In this document: piece by piece, positions 25,871 to 38,000 of the stretch
How the letters are laid out: every line of letters begins with the position of its first letter
Numbering within the stretch: the stretch's first letter is position 1
Origin: Malurus cyaneus samueli
Taxonomy: Eukaryota > Chordata > Aves > Passeriformes > Maluridae
Assembly (NCBI GenBank): GCA_009741485.1
Contig: CM019238.1
Coordinates: 15,094,438 to 15,158,437, forward strand
DNA length: 64,000 bases
Direction of reading: 5' to 3'
The notes under the pieces: model-generated
Told to the model about the DNA's origin: nothing
Database searches by the model: none
Seen by the model: the letters and a program-made list of their open reading frames with translations, nothing else
Position numbers and translations under genes: made by a program

Positions 25871-27898
25871 AGCTCCTCCCCAGTGATGAGGTGTGGCCGA
25901 GCCCTTCCCACATGGAGCAGGGGTGAGTGGGAAAAGGAAGGAACTGAGGGGAAGGAGATCATTCCATGAGGCTTCTCCTTAACCCCAACCATTCAGAGAC
26001 CCTTCTTCAAGGGCTGCTCTGCAGCTCACACCAGCAGGGGATGCCAACACATGTCACAGCTCTGTGAATGAAAAGGATGAATGGAAAGGATGCTGAAGTA
26101 ATTTTTATACTACGCTTTTTTATCTGTATTAGATAAGCCAAATGGCTTGGCAGCGAAGAAGGAGTTAAGATAGAAGCTGTGTACGTGAAGAAAATAATTC
26201 ACTTACTTCCAAATTTCATGACTTTCTTCTATAATTGGACCGTTCTATCCTTTTTTTAGCACTGGGTGCGTTTAAGCTCTGTAGGTAGTGATGACAGCTG
26301 ACTGTACCTACGCCTGCATGAAGTGAGAGATCAGATTTAGAGAGATTTCTTTAGGAGACTTCACTTCAAAAACCTCCACCACCTTGCTGGCAGCATCAAT
26401 AAAAAGCGCTGCTCTTGCCTCAATTGCTTATGCAGTAGAGCTGATCCCCACTGGAGCACATTTGGAGAATAAGTTTGGGTATGAGATGAAGAAGTTTTTA
26501 TTCCTCTTGCTCTTCCTGTAAATTTTTCATGGATATATAGAAGATTTAGATCCAATTGTAAGAACAACCTGCCTGGTTATTTTAATTTTTTTCTGAATTT
26601 CATGATTTCTACTATTAAGCTTTGATGGACATACTGAGCCATCTACTGAAAGACAGCCAATATAATGATTGCTTTTTAACCCTAGAATCAGGAGATTTAT
26701 CTATTTTTGTTAAAATCCAAATAATTTCAGACTGCAACGAGAACAAATAGCCTTTACTCACACTGTCAAAAACCATCAAAGAAAAAAATACCCCTCAAAG
26801 AACTCTGCATAGAACAAGATAATGCATCATTTTAAGTATGATTTTTTACATGTTTAATAAGTATTCTGTGCTCACAGGACCATACTCTGGGGCAGGAATA
26901 CAAGAACTAATAACTCTTGAGGAATTGACCATTTTCCATTTGGAAATTGCTTGTTAACGCAGTTACAGCCATGCAAAGTAAGGTTCCTTAACACTCTGTC
27001 TCTTCTGATGAGACATAATTGATTTCAGGCTCTATGGGGTCAAATATACTCTATAAATACAGAAGATGAAAATAGGCAGTGATGCCAGCATATGTGCAAC
27101 AACTGAATCCACAGATTTTAGAGAAAAAAAACCCATCTTACTCCTGGGACACAGAAAAGGTGAGCCATCTATATCTAACACATACATATCTGATCATATA
27201 TAGCTATTATGAAATTATTATAAATTTATAAATAATTTTTTTAAAGTTTGCAGTACCTGCTTGGCCATAGAACACAGCTGGATAAAGTAATCCTTACGGC
27301 CACTGCGTGTTCAGCAGCTGCACTCAAAAGGTTCATGCACAGAGTCCTCGAGTCAACCAGATAAGGCAGGATTTAATTACTTGACTGCAACATCAAAAAT
27401 AAAACTGCATCATTTGAAGTGTGCGACATTTGAAGCGTGCAACGTTTGAATGCTTTGCTCAGAAAAGGAACAGGCCTGGCTGCTTCTGTTTCACTTAGGA
27501 AAATGTGAAGTCTTTACATAAAATCTTGTTTACTACATGTTGGATAATTAGCTCGTCAAATATTAAGACGGTGTCAGCTCTGTTCCATTAGCTAGCTGAA
27601 GATACTATAAATTGCATGGAAAATGTCCAAGGATTAATAATATCAAGGAACACCACCCCCTGGAGGAGTTTCGGTGGTGGTTTTCTTCCTCTCTCTCACT
27701 GTGTATCCTTTGCAGTGAATTTTTAGACAGAAAGGGCCCCAAATTTCTCCTGTAAACAGCCAGGAGGGGAGATCAGCTCCATCAAAGGCTGCGTGTCACA
27801 TTCTATTTACAGCCAGACCTGGACGTGTGATGGTTGGTGCAACAAGGTCAGAGGGATGGAATTGGCGCCACTGTCCCTGTCCCCTCTCATGGCACAGA
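25871..27898. other. Intergenic, no gene seen
   Basis: AT-rich sequence without recognisable exons. A 16-bp tandem repeat lies at 27412-27450. Confidence 0.6.
27412..27450. repeat. 16-bp tandem repeat, 2.5 copies
   Basis: CATTTGAAGTGTGCGA, then CATTTGAAGCGTGCAA, then a partial CGTTTGAATG follow each other. The CpG in the units is unusual for the local background. Confidence 0.75.
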
Positions 27899-28430
27899 TG
27901 TTGCCTTGAACGACCAGTTTTTAATAATGACACAGACATGGTTAAGGGGATAAAAGGGTTTTACCTTGGTATTTGGGATCCCAGGTGCACAACTTGATGG
28001 CAGAATGAACACCCGTGTATAGCATGGATACCAATTTTATAGGTTTCTGTATAGCATGGATACCAGTTTTATAGATTTCAGGAATTAGCATATCTATCTA
28101 GGATTCACCAATAAGAAACTTCACAAATGCAGTAATGTCCCTTTATTCTAATGAATCCCACCCCCGTATGAGGCCAGAGCCCAGTTTACACAAGATGTTC
28201 TGGACAGAAAGCTTCACCCAAGGCTGAGCTTGGGTTTAAGATAGCACAGGGCACACTGAGCCCTTCCTCAGGATGTTTGGTCTCTTTTCCCAGCAGAACC
28301 CTAAACTAAGCTGGAATATCAGTCTACAGGAATTACAATCATACAGGCTAAGGGGTACAAGGGATGCATAAAGGGTACCAAAAAAAGTAAAAAGGAAAAG
28401 CAAAAACCATCAGGCAATCCCAGGGCCACA
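27899..28430 (-). mobile_element. Probable solo LTR of an endogenous retrovirus
   Basis: Read on the minus strand, this 532-bp segment begins TGTGGCCCTGGG and ends AAGGCAACA, giving the TG...CA ends of a retroviral LTR. Inside are an inverted CCAAT box (near 28110), a TATA box CTATAAAA present twice because a 32-bp stretch is duplicated (28017-28048 and 28049-28080), and an ATTAAA signal close to the 3' end. No second copy, primer-binding site next to the 3' end or gag-pol remnant was seen, so a solo LTR left by recombination is the best reading. A target-site duplication is not evident; the flanks instead form a 9-bp inverted match (CACAGATGT and ACATCTGTG), so the true ends may differ by a few bases. 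The family is not assigned. Confidence 0.6.
28017..28080. repeat. 32-bp tandem duplication carrying the LTR TATA box
   Basis: Two adjacent 32-bp copies start at 28017 and 28049 and differ at only a few positions. Each contains TTTTATAG on the plus strand (28035-28042 and 28067-28074), which is CTATAAAA in the orientation of the LTR. The duplication thus doubled the core promoter of the probable LTR. Confidence 0.8.
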
Positions 28431-28530
28431 CATCTGTGTGAGCAGCGGAGCCTGCCCGGCGCTGCTGCCGTTCCCTGCGCGCAAACCCAACTTTACACCT
28501 CTCCCAAACGCTGTGGAGCGCTCACCACAA
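28431..28530. other. Short CpG-rich patch beside the LTR
   Basis: About ten CpG dinucleotides fall within roughly 90 bp (GCGGAGCC, CCCGGCGCTG, GCGCGC, GAGCGCTC), far above the local background. It directly abuts the distal end of the probable LTR. It may be an unmethylated regulatory patch or part of a larger diverged element. No reading frame or known motif set explains it. Confidence 0.4.
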
Positions 28531-28926
28531 ATAACCACGCTATAAATAACCCGCAAAAATATGCACTAGAGGAAAAATCAGCATCTTAAGGCAGCTGGCT
28601 GCTTGGTTCTGGTGAAAGTCCAGGAATTCTCGAATGGCTGGCTAGCAGGGGGAATTTCACCCTGTAACTCCATTCAAAGATGGCTGGATTGATGCAAATA
28701 AAATCAGCAAATGAACCATGATTAAAGATTACAATATTTTTAAGGCTCTTTGGAAATTTTGCTGTTAAACAATACCAACATTCATAAATGACTGGATTCA
28801 AAAGTCACTGAGAAAGAGAAAAACCCCATTAAGTGCAGCAATTCTGTGGATCCTGTTTCTTGGAGTAAACCTGGATTGTTGCAGGCCATTTCATGGATCT
28901 TTGCAATTACATGTGTAACAATTTAG

Positions 28927-29012
28927 AATCATGGAAGAATTCAGGCTGGGAGCATCCTCTGGAGGTCCTAGCCCATTCAGCCCAGCCTTCCTGTTGGAGG
29001 CAGGGTCAGCTA
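28927..29012 (-). mobile_element. CR1 LINE 3'-end fragment
   Basis: The plus-strand order AATCATGGAAGAATTCAGGC, CTCTGGAGGTCCTAGCCCA, then CAGCCTTCCTGTTGGAGGC and GCAGGGTCAGCTAGG follows the reverse complement of a bird CR1 3' end. The element is short, truncated and mutated. It sits about 500 bp beyond the probable LTR at 27899-28430. Confidence 0.7.
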
Positions 29013-32000
29013 GGAAATTATAGTTAAAATTAAATTAAATTTTAATGAAATAAGACATAAGATAACAGTAGAAAGGTGATACTCCAATAAATACTTCCAT
29101 ATCAGATTTTCAATTAGTAACATTTAATAAACATTGGCACCCATTTACCAAAATTTGGGACAAGAATGTTGTCAGCATATGAATTGAAAACCAATAGCCT
29201 GCCTGGTTTGCAGGTATTTAGAGGAAACAGTGTGAGACCATATGAGGAATGGAGGTTTTTGTCTGTTTGTAACTGATCCAGACACGAACCTGCAGGGTCT
29301 GGTCCCGCAATAATGGAGAAAATATCTCTAAATCATCACCCTTTGGATGTGGGCTGGAAAGACTGATAGCAGAGGGAAATGTTCTCCCTGGTTTTTGAAC
29401 TACCTCAGACCATGCATTTGGGGGGAGAGAAACAGTTTGGGACTCCCATAGAGGATTTGTCAGTGTCTGACAGGATTGGGAACACCAGAGCCTCCCAAAC
29501 CCAGCAAAATCCAAAGGGAAAAGTGAACTCCAATGCAGATAATATTTCAGCTTTTAGTTCAAGGCATGTAAGGATCCTAACTTTATAAAATTTATTTTAA
29601 AAAAATGAAACTCTAAAATCTGTAATTATAATTCCAATACTCCCTTTCTGTTCCAGTTTTTGCTGTCAACACTTGTCTGGTTCATTTTGGTGTCTGATAG
29701 CCCTTAGAATTACAAAATAAATGTACTGTACCAAAAAGCTTGAGACATGAAGCCTTGTATAACAGCTTTTATTACACTACATCAAAACGGGAAATGTGAC
29801 ACCGTTATCAGCTGGGGAGAGCTGATATCACACACAGAAAGTCTCTGGAGATAGCAGGAGTGGGTTGAAGCCACTCCTGTAATCCAGCCAGCAATCTGTG
29901 TGCTGGAGGTCAGAAAGCAGGGCAGAGATAACGGTGTGGAGCACAGCAGATAACCCACAGCAGATAAATAATCTGTGGTGGCTACAAGAGCTTCAGCACC
30001 TGTGAGGAGAAACTTTTCAAGGAATTTGAAATATGGTTAGATCCTAATTTCCGTTCTTGTTTTGGAAGGCATAATGAAAAAGTATCTTTTCAAAAAATCA
30101 GGAGTTTTTCCATGTGTCACATTTGAATTTTGACTCGGTCCATCTGTCAATAAGTCTCAATTTTATGAACATGACTGTTCAGTGGGGCTTGGTTTAATTA
30201 AACATGTCCCAGGGCCTTGTGGGGTGAAAATCACAATGATGAATATATTTATTTCTTTTTCCCTGACTGGTTAAACTACTTCCTTTTTCTCAGAATCCCA
30301 CTAACTGCTCTTCATTCAGACTTTGCACGAATTCTTTCCACTCCACTGGCTCAGAACCTTGTCCTCCCAAATCCCTGGGGACATCCCTTCCCTGAGCATC
30401 CCTGGCTGCAGAGCTGTCACACCTTTCAATTCCCTGCTTTTCTCTACCTCGTGCTCTCTATCAGTCCTGCAAAATCCTCCCTCCTTTCCAGCTGCTCCTC
30501 AGTGGGAACAAGCAGCTTGCAGAGGAGCAGAATCACGACAGAAACCCCACATTTTCTGCACCTTTGACAGTTTTACAAGCCCCTGACCATGGTAAAGCAT
30601 TTGGCGTGGCTGAAGTGAACATGGAGTGATTGGCAATGACTGTGAACTGTGAGAGTGTGGGACAAAGAAACACCGAAAAGTTGAACAGAGGTAAAAAAGA
30701 CATAAGGAATAATTCTTACATAACCCTAGAATATGTCTGGAGGCTTTTTCTGAAACATATTTTCCATATTTTTTCAGAAATTCTGTTCTTTGCTGACAGC
30801 AATGTTTTTATCGTTTGGAGCACAGCATTTATTATTCATCTTTTACTCAGTTATTCCAAGTTATTATTATTATGAGTTATTCTAAGTTATCATATTTGGA
30901 TGTTTATTCATCATGTATGGATTAGAGCCTTTCACTAAGTGTTAATTAAGAATTTGAATATATCACTTAGTTTCCTAAGCAGATATCCAGTACAAAACCT
31001 CTATTAAAGAAAGCAAAATCTGCCTGGTTTTAAAGAATAGCAGATCAAAGCTGCCTGAGAACAGGGATGGTGTCTTGCAAGAGAACTAGGATTGCTTTCC
31101 AAGGGCCAGCCTTAATCCTTTCATATAATATTCATACATGGAAGTAAACTCAGGTCATGCTTCAAATAACTTATTTTAGAAATTAAGTTCTGAAGTCTAA
31201 CTTGAGTATTTGTCTAAAAATAGTAAACACGTGACTGCAGAAAGCTTAGAGCTGAATTCCTTTAAATCCTAATGCATTTTGGAGTATTATTTGAGAAGGT
31301 CAGAAAAAAAGGCCATGAAAATGAATTCAGTGTTGCTGATACAGTTTGATGACATATTTTTTAATATACCAAGTTCAAATTAGTTTTGAACATGACTTTA
31401 ATGCTGTAGAATTAGCAAAGCTTTACACGAGTTGAGAACTCTGACTGTACAAAGGACAGGAGCTCATTCTTTTGGTGACAAACATCTTCAAGACTTACAC
31501 ATAAGGGCACAACTGGAACTGGACAGAACTGGTAAAACTTGAAAAGATAGGAAATAAAACTTCTATCTCTCCATTTCCATTTCTAGGAACATAAAATCTC
31601 CTCCTAGATGTGGGATCAAATGTGTAAGACATGCCATGATGTCTACTAAAGTCACTAAGTGCTTGAACAGCAAATTAGGAACAATTATCCCTGGATCCTG
31701 GATAATTATTCTTATCCTAAAACTATTTTGTTAAGCCATTAGCTCTATGCATTCAAAGTCAGACAAAAGTTACAGCAAGTGAAAAATGATAAAAATATAG
31801 CTGAGTTTCCTTATTCACCAAAAGACAGAAGTGGAAGGAATCTGTCTTATATGAAATTTACCTTCTTGTTATAATTCAGTTTTTGGAAACTTTTTCATAA
31901 AGAAGATTTAAGTCCTGTGTTAAATAGACACTGAAAATGATTTTTTCTGGTATCTCTTACTGAATTGCTGAAAGAGAATTATCTTCCAGGGGAATCAAAC

Positions 32001-35000
32001 TGTCAGAGGCCTTATTTGAAAATCTAAGAAATAAGATCTCAGTCATTTAAGGAACCATTTTCTCCACATGTAAACATCTCAGCAGTGCTTCTTGCAAATC
32101 TATTTTGTTTGAAGAAGTATTTCCTCGATAAGAAATAATGACTTGTCTTTCATCTGTTTGGTTTATCTGCTCCTTTCTTGAGCAAGGTCCATACAAAAAT
32201 TTTCCATTTGAAAATACCAGTCCTGCAAGCCACGAGCTACAAAACCTATTCCTTTCTAAAGAATCTAATGACATCAGTAACTGCAATTATCATCCTCAAA
32301 TTGGCTGAAATTGGATCTCTTTACACCACAGAACAGATAAATGGTTTGCAACAGCAGCATTATTTCTAAAAGACCTTCCTAATTTACATAAAGAAATTAA
32401 TATTCTGAAAGAATGGTCTCTGGTGTATTGGTGGGAATATAATTAACAAAATCAAGACAGTATTTACATGAATATTTGTTTTGATAAACAGCAAAATGTG
32501 CTGAAGACAATTTTGGGGAGTAAATTGGTATTTGTTTCTTTTATGGATAGCATGAGTTGGCCTGAAACTTGATTTTCATTCAGGATTATAATTACAGCCA
32601 TAGCAACAAATGCTTGCAAATTCTGACAATAGCTGTCAAGTTTTTTTAGTCTTAATCACTTTTCCCTCACTGTGGGGAATATATTTTTTAAAGTATTTAC
32701 TGCTTAAGCAGCAATTCACCCTATAGTGCAGGACATCCATCAGGAAGATCAATAAAATCTTAGCCCTAAGGGGTTTGAGCAAGGCTGACAAGCATATAAA
32801 CCACAGATGATGCTCAGGACCTGAACTAAAAACTAAATTTAACTCAAAAAACTCTCAGGATAAAACTAGTGCCTCTCAAATCCTATCTGCTTTTAGCTCC
32901 CTGGGGGACCAATGGGTTTCTATTCCTGAAAAGCAACAAAAGGCTCTCATTTTCTCAGCCAAACCCACAGAAATGTGTCACAGCCATGACTCTTTTCGGG
33001 TCCTTTAAAGGTCTTTCTTGCCATCTGTAATGATAATAATTTTCATTACTGTTTGTTCTATATTAAAAACTGCTGGAGTTTAACGGTCTCTACTTAAAGT
33101 ACATTCATAATTAATTTTCTACCACTTGATACGTTTTAACTGTGCTTACAGCATTAATCTTTGAACTCAGCTGAAGGGCATAAAAATAACAGGGATTCTT
33201 CCATTAGTACTCCAAGCTATTCCGTTTGCCATCCTTCTGTTTCATTTGGGTTTGTTGGCTGGACCAATGTCAAAATAACTAGAAAATGAAATATAAAGGC
33301 CATTTCTGAAGTGAAGGAGTGAAGCATTTAAAAAATAATTAAACCTGTGATATTTCCTTTGCTGTGTTTTGTGGGTTTTTGAAAGTTACATATGACTCAT
33401 TTCTTGCTCTAATATGTATTATTGAGGTTGTACATGAATCCTTATGCTCTAATTTTTATTTTTGCCAGAGGGTGAATTTATAAGAGGTACATGTCTTACA
33501 CCCAGGCATTTCAGAACTACAAGGTCCATTTTTTAATACAAGAATTAAACATATGCTTGGTTTGGTTTTTTGTTTGTTAAACCAATAGCTCTGTACAGAG
33601 AAATCTGGTGTGAGTTCACGCAATAAATTCAGTCTGAAATTAGATAGAAATGCAAGATTTTCTCATTTGCTTGTGGTCTTTCACTGTTTCATTTGTCTCA
33701 TGCTGGCCTGCTGGCAGTTCTTGTATTGATGGGTGACTGTGGAAAGCTTTCTCCTCTCAGTGGCCACCACCATCAGATATCAGGTGCTGGCACACAGCTG
33801 AAGATCCCCAGAGCTACACAGAGTTAATATTTCTGTTTTGAGGAGGGGTATTTTCTGCATTTTCACGAGGTTATAATCATAACCCAGGATCTTGCTCCTG
33901 GGCAGTGACACACAACTCAGAGCCCATAATTCCAGCAGAGCATCATTTGACATTTCTCTGTATTGAATCTCAGGGCCTTTTCATTGCCCAGTTCCTGAAC
34001 TTTGCTGACTTTCTGTTCAAATCTACTCTGCTTCCCTGACTGTGTTAATCTGCTGCTCGGCATCATCAGGAAATGTTAACAACTTATAATTCAAATCCTT
34101 TCCCCAGATGTTATAAATATGCTGGACAGCAAAGTTCCAACCTCCAAGCCTTATGTAACTCTCTACTCATAAATTCTCTCAAGGTTAAAGAGGAGCTTGC
34201 ACTCCCACCTCGTTTGGCACTTCAGCCAATTATTTTTCCTCTCATGTATCTTCATTCTTATCTCACACCACAGGAGATCTGGAAATATCCTGGTGAGACA
34301 TTGCTGTAAACACAGGGGTTCAATAATTATTGGTGCTTGTGTGCATGCCTGATGTACAGATAGAATGAGCAATCAATCAGGAATTGTGATGCAGGACAGA
34401 TGGAAGCAGATAAGAAAACAAGGGAAATGAAGGGTTGGAGCCTGGCTCTTCTGGTTACAGAACAGAGATAAGGCTTTCAGTGCTGCTCATCAGTCACAAT
34501 ATGATTCTTCCCACCTCAGATGCAACATCAGATAAATGTATCTCCATAGTAAATCCAATCTTGAATCAGATCCTGCTGTTTAAAAAGAAAAAAAAAAGCA
34601 ACCCTACCTAGGCCTTTCTTGAAAAATATTCTGTAAAGAACTGCCACACTTGAGCACGTTTTAATGATGGTCAGTACTGGCAATTAGACACTTTATAGGA
34701 CTACAAAGAGAGTGGTGTTCAGTGCTCTGATGCCACATTGGGGACTGAAGGCTTTATTAATTCACTACCAAATGATTTTGGGTGCATCTTAGAACAGCCA
34801 AACCCAAGCAGAAATGGTTTTCTTCTGGGGTGTTCTAGAAAGTTGAGTTATTCCACTCCTGGGGGTTAACATTCATTATAGGAGGTTAATATTCATTATT
34901 TCTTTTTGAGCTTTGTCCCTTACTGACATTTCCACGAGCAGTCCACAGCAAGTTTCTTTCCTTTTTTAGGCATCTTTCTTGAACATCAATGTCAACTTCT

Positions 35001-38000
35001 AGATCGACATTTGTTTTGAAGAAATCCTTACTTACCATTTGTGTTTTTACCCTAAATTATATTATTTATATTTTAAAATGTCAGAACTTCTACAAGGAAT
35101 CCCTGCTCTGTAATTAGATCTTTTCTAAGATGCCAGTACTCATTAGTGCTCCAGCAAAGACTCTCACAGTTCAAAGTGATAGTGCTTTTGCCACCATTTG
35201 ATTATTTTAAAAGTCTCCTTGGTTAATATTCTCTGTTTCTATGTTAATATTCTTTGGTTTAGAGTCATTCAAGCGAACTTGCTCGAATCAAATATGTAAA
35301 TAAGAACTATATTCTCAATTTGCCCTCTGACATTCATGTGAGCAGGGTTAGGTTCTAATAGCTGAATTCTTAGGGAAAAACTGATGGTTAGAGCTTTTAG
35401 CTTTAAGATGAAACTCTTCTTGCTGAGATATAAAACCTGCTGCTTCCCCTTACAAGCAGTATTTAATTCCTGCACTTTTCAGTCAGTTCTCACACCGTCA
35501 TGTGTGCAAATGAAATGCAGCTCACACATGTAATTGAATTAACACAAAACCCTCATCAAATAAGAAGTTGCCTTTAGTCAGGCTTCAGAGGAGAGCCCTT
35601 GCTGGAGCTGTGAAGGTGGCAAGTCGAGCACTTGCTCTGAAGTACTCGAGTTTTCACTCCAAGTGCTATTTTCTCACGTATCTGAAAGCCAGGCTTCTCC
35701 ACCACATCGAAAGATGTCTGACACGCATCTACACAAATCCTTCTCCAGTGCTGTGAACCCCATTTATAATCTTTTCATTTTAATTTAAAACCTGTTCCTG
35801 AAGGAAGAAAAAACCAACCCTGCCTTTTATCATGGCAATTTTGCTGTGACTGTGATGTTTCCTTCACCGTTTCTTACAGAAATTGAATAGCCTAAAGGGG
35901 CATCCTAATGAACGGGAGCTCTGTGCAATCTATCTCCAGGCTTTCCAACAAGGTGGCACTGAAAGACTTTAATTTGAACTTGTATGAAATTGTCTTCTTT
36001 ATTGAGCTCTGAGGTATGAAGCAGTTTGTGTTTTGACAGCTTATTTAACAGGCTTTGCTGGCTTCACAGGCGGTTTTATCTTTGGCCATGAAGCCAAACA
36101 ACCGGGGACAAGTAGTTCCAAAAGGGAGGAAAGGGCTGAAATAATGGAATAAGAAATAGTAAAGATTCATGCACTGTAAGAAGAAAGGGAAAAAAATAAT
36201 AAAAATAATAAGTAATTTCAAGTTTATGCTTCACTTTCCTTTCTGCAACAGCTGTAATATCCAGTGCAATTTGTTCCAAACCCGTTTATTCCAAGGCATG
36301 TGCCATGTCTGTGTCACAATTTTCCTGTCTGATTAAACAGAAACTGCTCTGAGTCATGTCCATGGAGGCACTGCAGCCCTGCTAACACATCACACACAGG
36401 TTAGAAAGGCTTTCACTCTAAAATAGCCTGTAATCTATTTGCTCATGGCTAAACATCTCACATATTGCCTGCTTTGGTTTTCTTTAGAGTATTCCCCTTT
36501 ACCTTTAAATATTCCACCCAGCCCTGAAGAGTAACCTGGAACATTTTCTTTCCTGGGAAGTTTTGTGTTCAGTACATGACTTGAGCAGGAGATTTAAGAG
36601 TTTGAAGGGAAAACAGAACAGGACTTGAGCAGGAACACTAGCCTGGAACTAAATTAATCCACAAAGTCTGTTTCCACTGCACAGACAACAGAATTAAAGA
36701 AAAAGTTATTAAAAATGAGGGACAAACATAGAGCCATCTCCAGCAGAGAAGCAGTGCTGACATCTTTTCCAACCTTGATGATTTTTATGATTCCAAATGT
36801 TCACTAATTGTACTTAAATTAGCAAAGCAGGATGGAATGAGACTTACCAAGGTGTTTACATGATGTAATATAATGGTATTTCCATGCCGTATAATTGCAG
36901 AAAATTTAAAACCAGTTAAATCATTGATCATTTGGTAAAGCATATGTTGACCTTTCTCAACTAATCAATGCCTTCTACAAAAAAAAATAGATTTTGTTTT
37001 TTAAACTAAGAATAAGGATCTCATACAAAGGGACTGAATCAAAGTTTGTCAACATGGTAGGTTCATGCAAATAGCACAGCAAAAAAAGCTCATCAGAATC
37101 CAAAGCTTTACTTCAATTTGCATCTTTTGTGCAATTTCCACATAAAAAGCTCTGTTCCACTGAACTGAGCCAAGACTTACTCATTAAGTACTTTCAGGTA
37201 TGAGAAACTTGGGAAATAACTGAGGCTATTATGAAAGATTACGGTGAAATAATATGGGATGGTTGATATTACTGAGCATCACTGCTCAAATCCCCCTGCT
37301 GTCATCGTCACACGCCAAGCACGGCTTACAATGAACTTGTACACAAATGGTAACTAGAAATTTCTTGGAAGTATGAAGAACAGGCAGGGTTCAGTGAGCT
37401 GTGACAAACTCCACAGCCACGTGTCCTTTCTCTGGCATGGCTGGCTCACAGGATTTGTTCTGATTCAGCCAGAAGAGAATCCCTGATGTGGATCCAGTCT
37501 GGACCCTGCTCAAGGCTGCGTTCAGCTGTAGCATGAACAGCCACTGAATTATATTGGGCTGTAAATGTGGTTATATCACCCTGTAAATGTGGCTGAGATA
37601 TCTTTAAAACATTTTATATAGAGTTAAAAGTATCCGTGCCAATCTGATAAGTGCTTTTGGCAGTGCCCAGTTCTGTTTTCCACGAGAAGCTCATTTTACA
37701 GGAAGCACCATCCACAGGACCAACAGAGTCATTTACAGCAAGCTGAGCTCAGAAACCTCCCTGTCACCACAGAGCAGGATCTGAAATGCACTGGACATCC
37801 CCCAACAGCTCCATGCTGACTCAAACAGAGATTTATTCCTATTTACCAATTCTTCCAGCTCAGATTTTCAAGCACAACCTGGTCAATACCTTATCAATAC
37901 TTTGCACACTCCACACATTTCTATATCACCTGTCCATTTGAATGTTTGCCTCACAGACGTCGAATTTCTTTACTGTGCAAGGGAAAGACATTCCCTTGAG

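Noticed and set aside
27855..27900. Possible retroviral primer-binding site (TGGCGCC) near the LTR
   Set aside because: It lies about 30 nt from the LTR end and the rest of a primer-binding match is absent; it is a chance motif.
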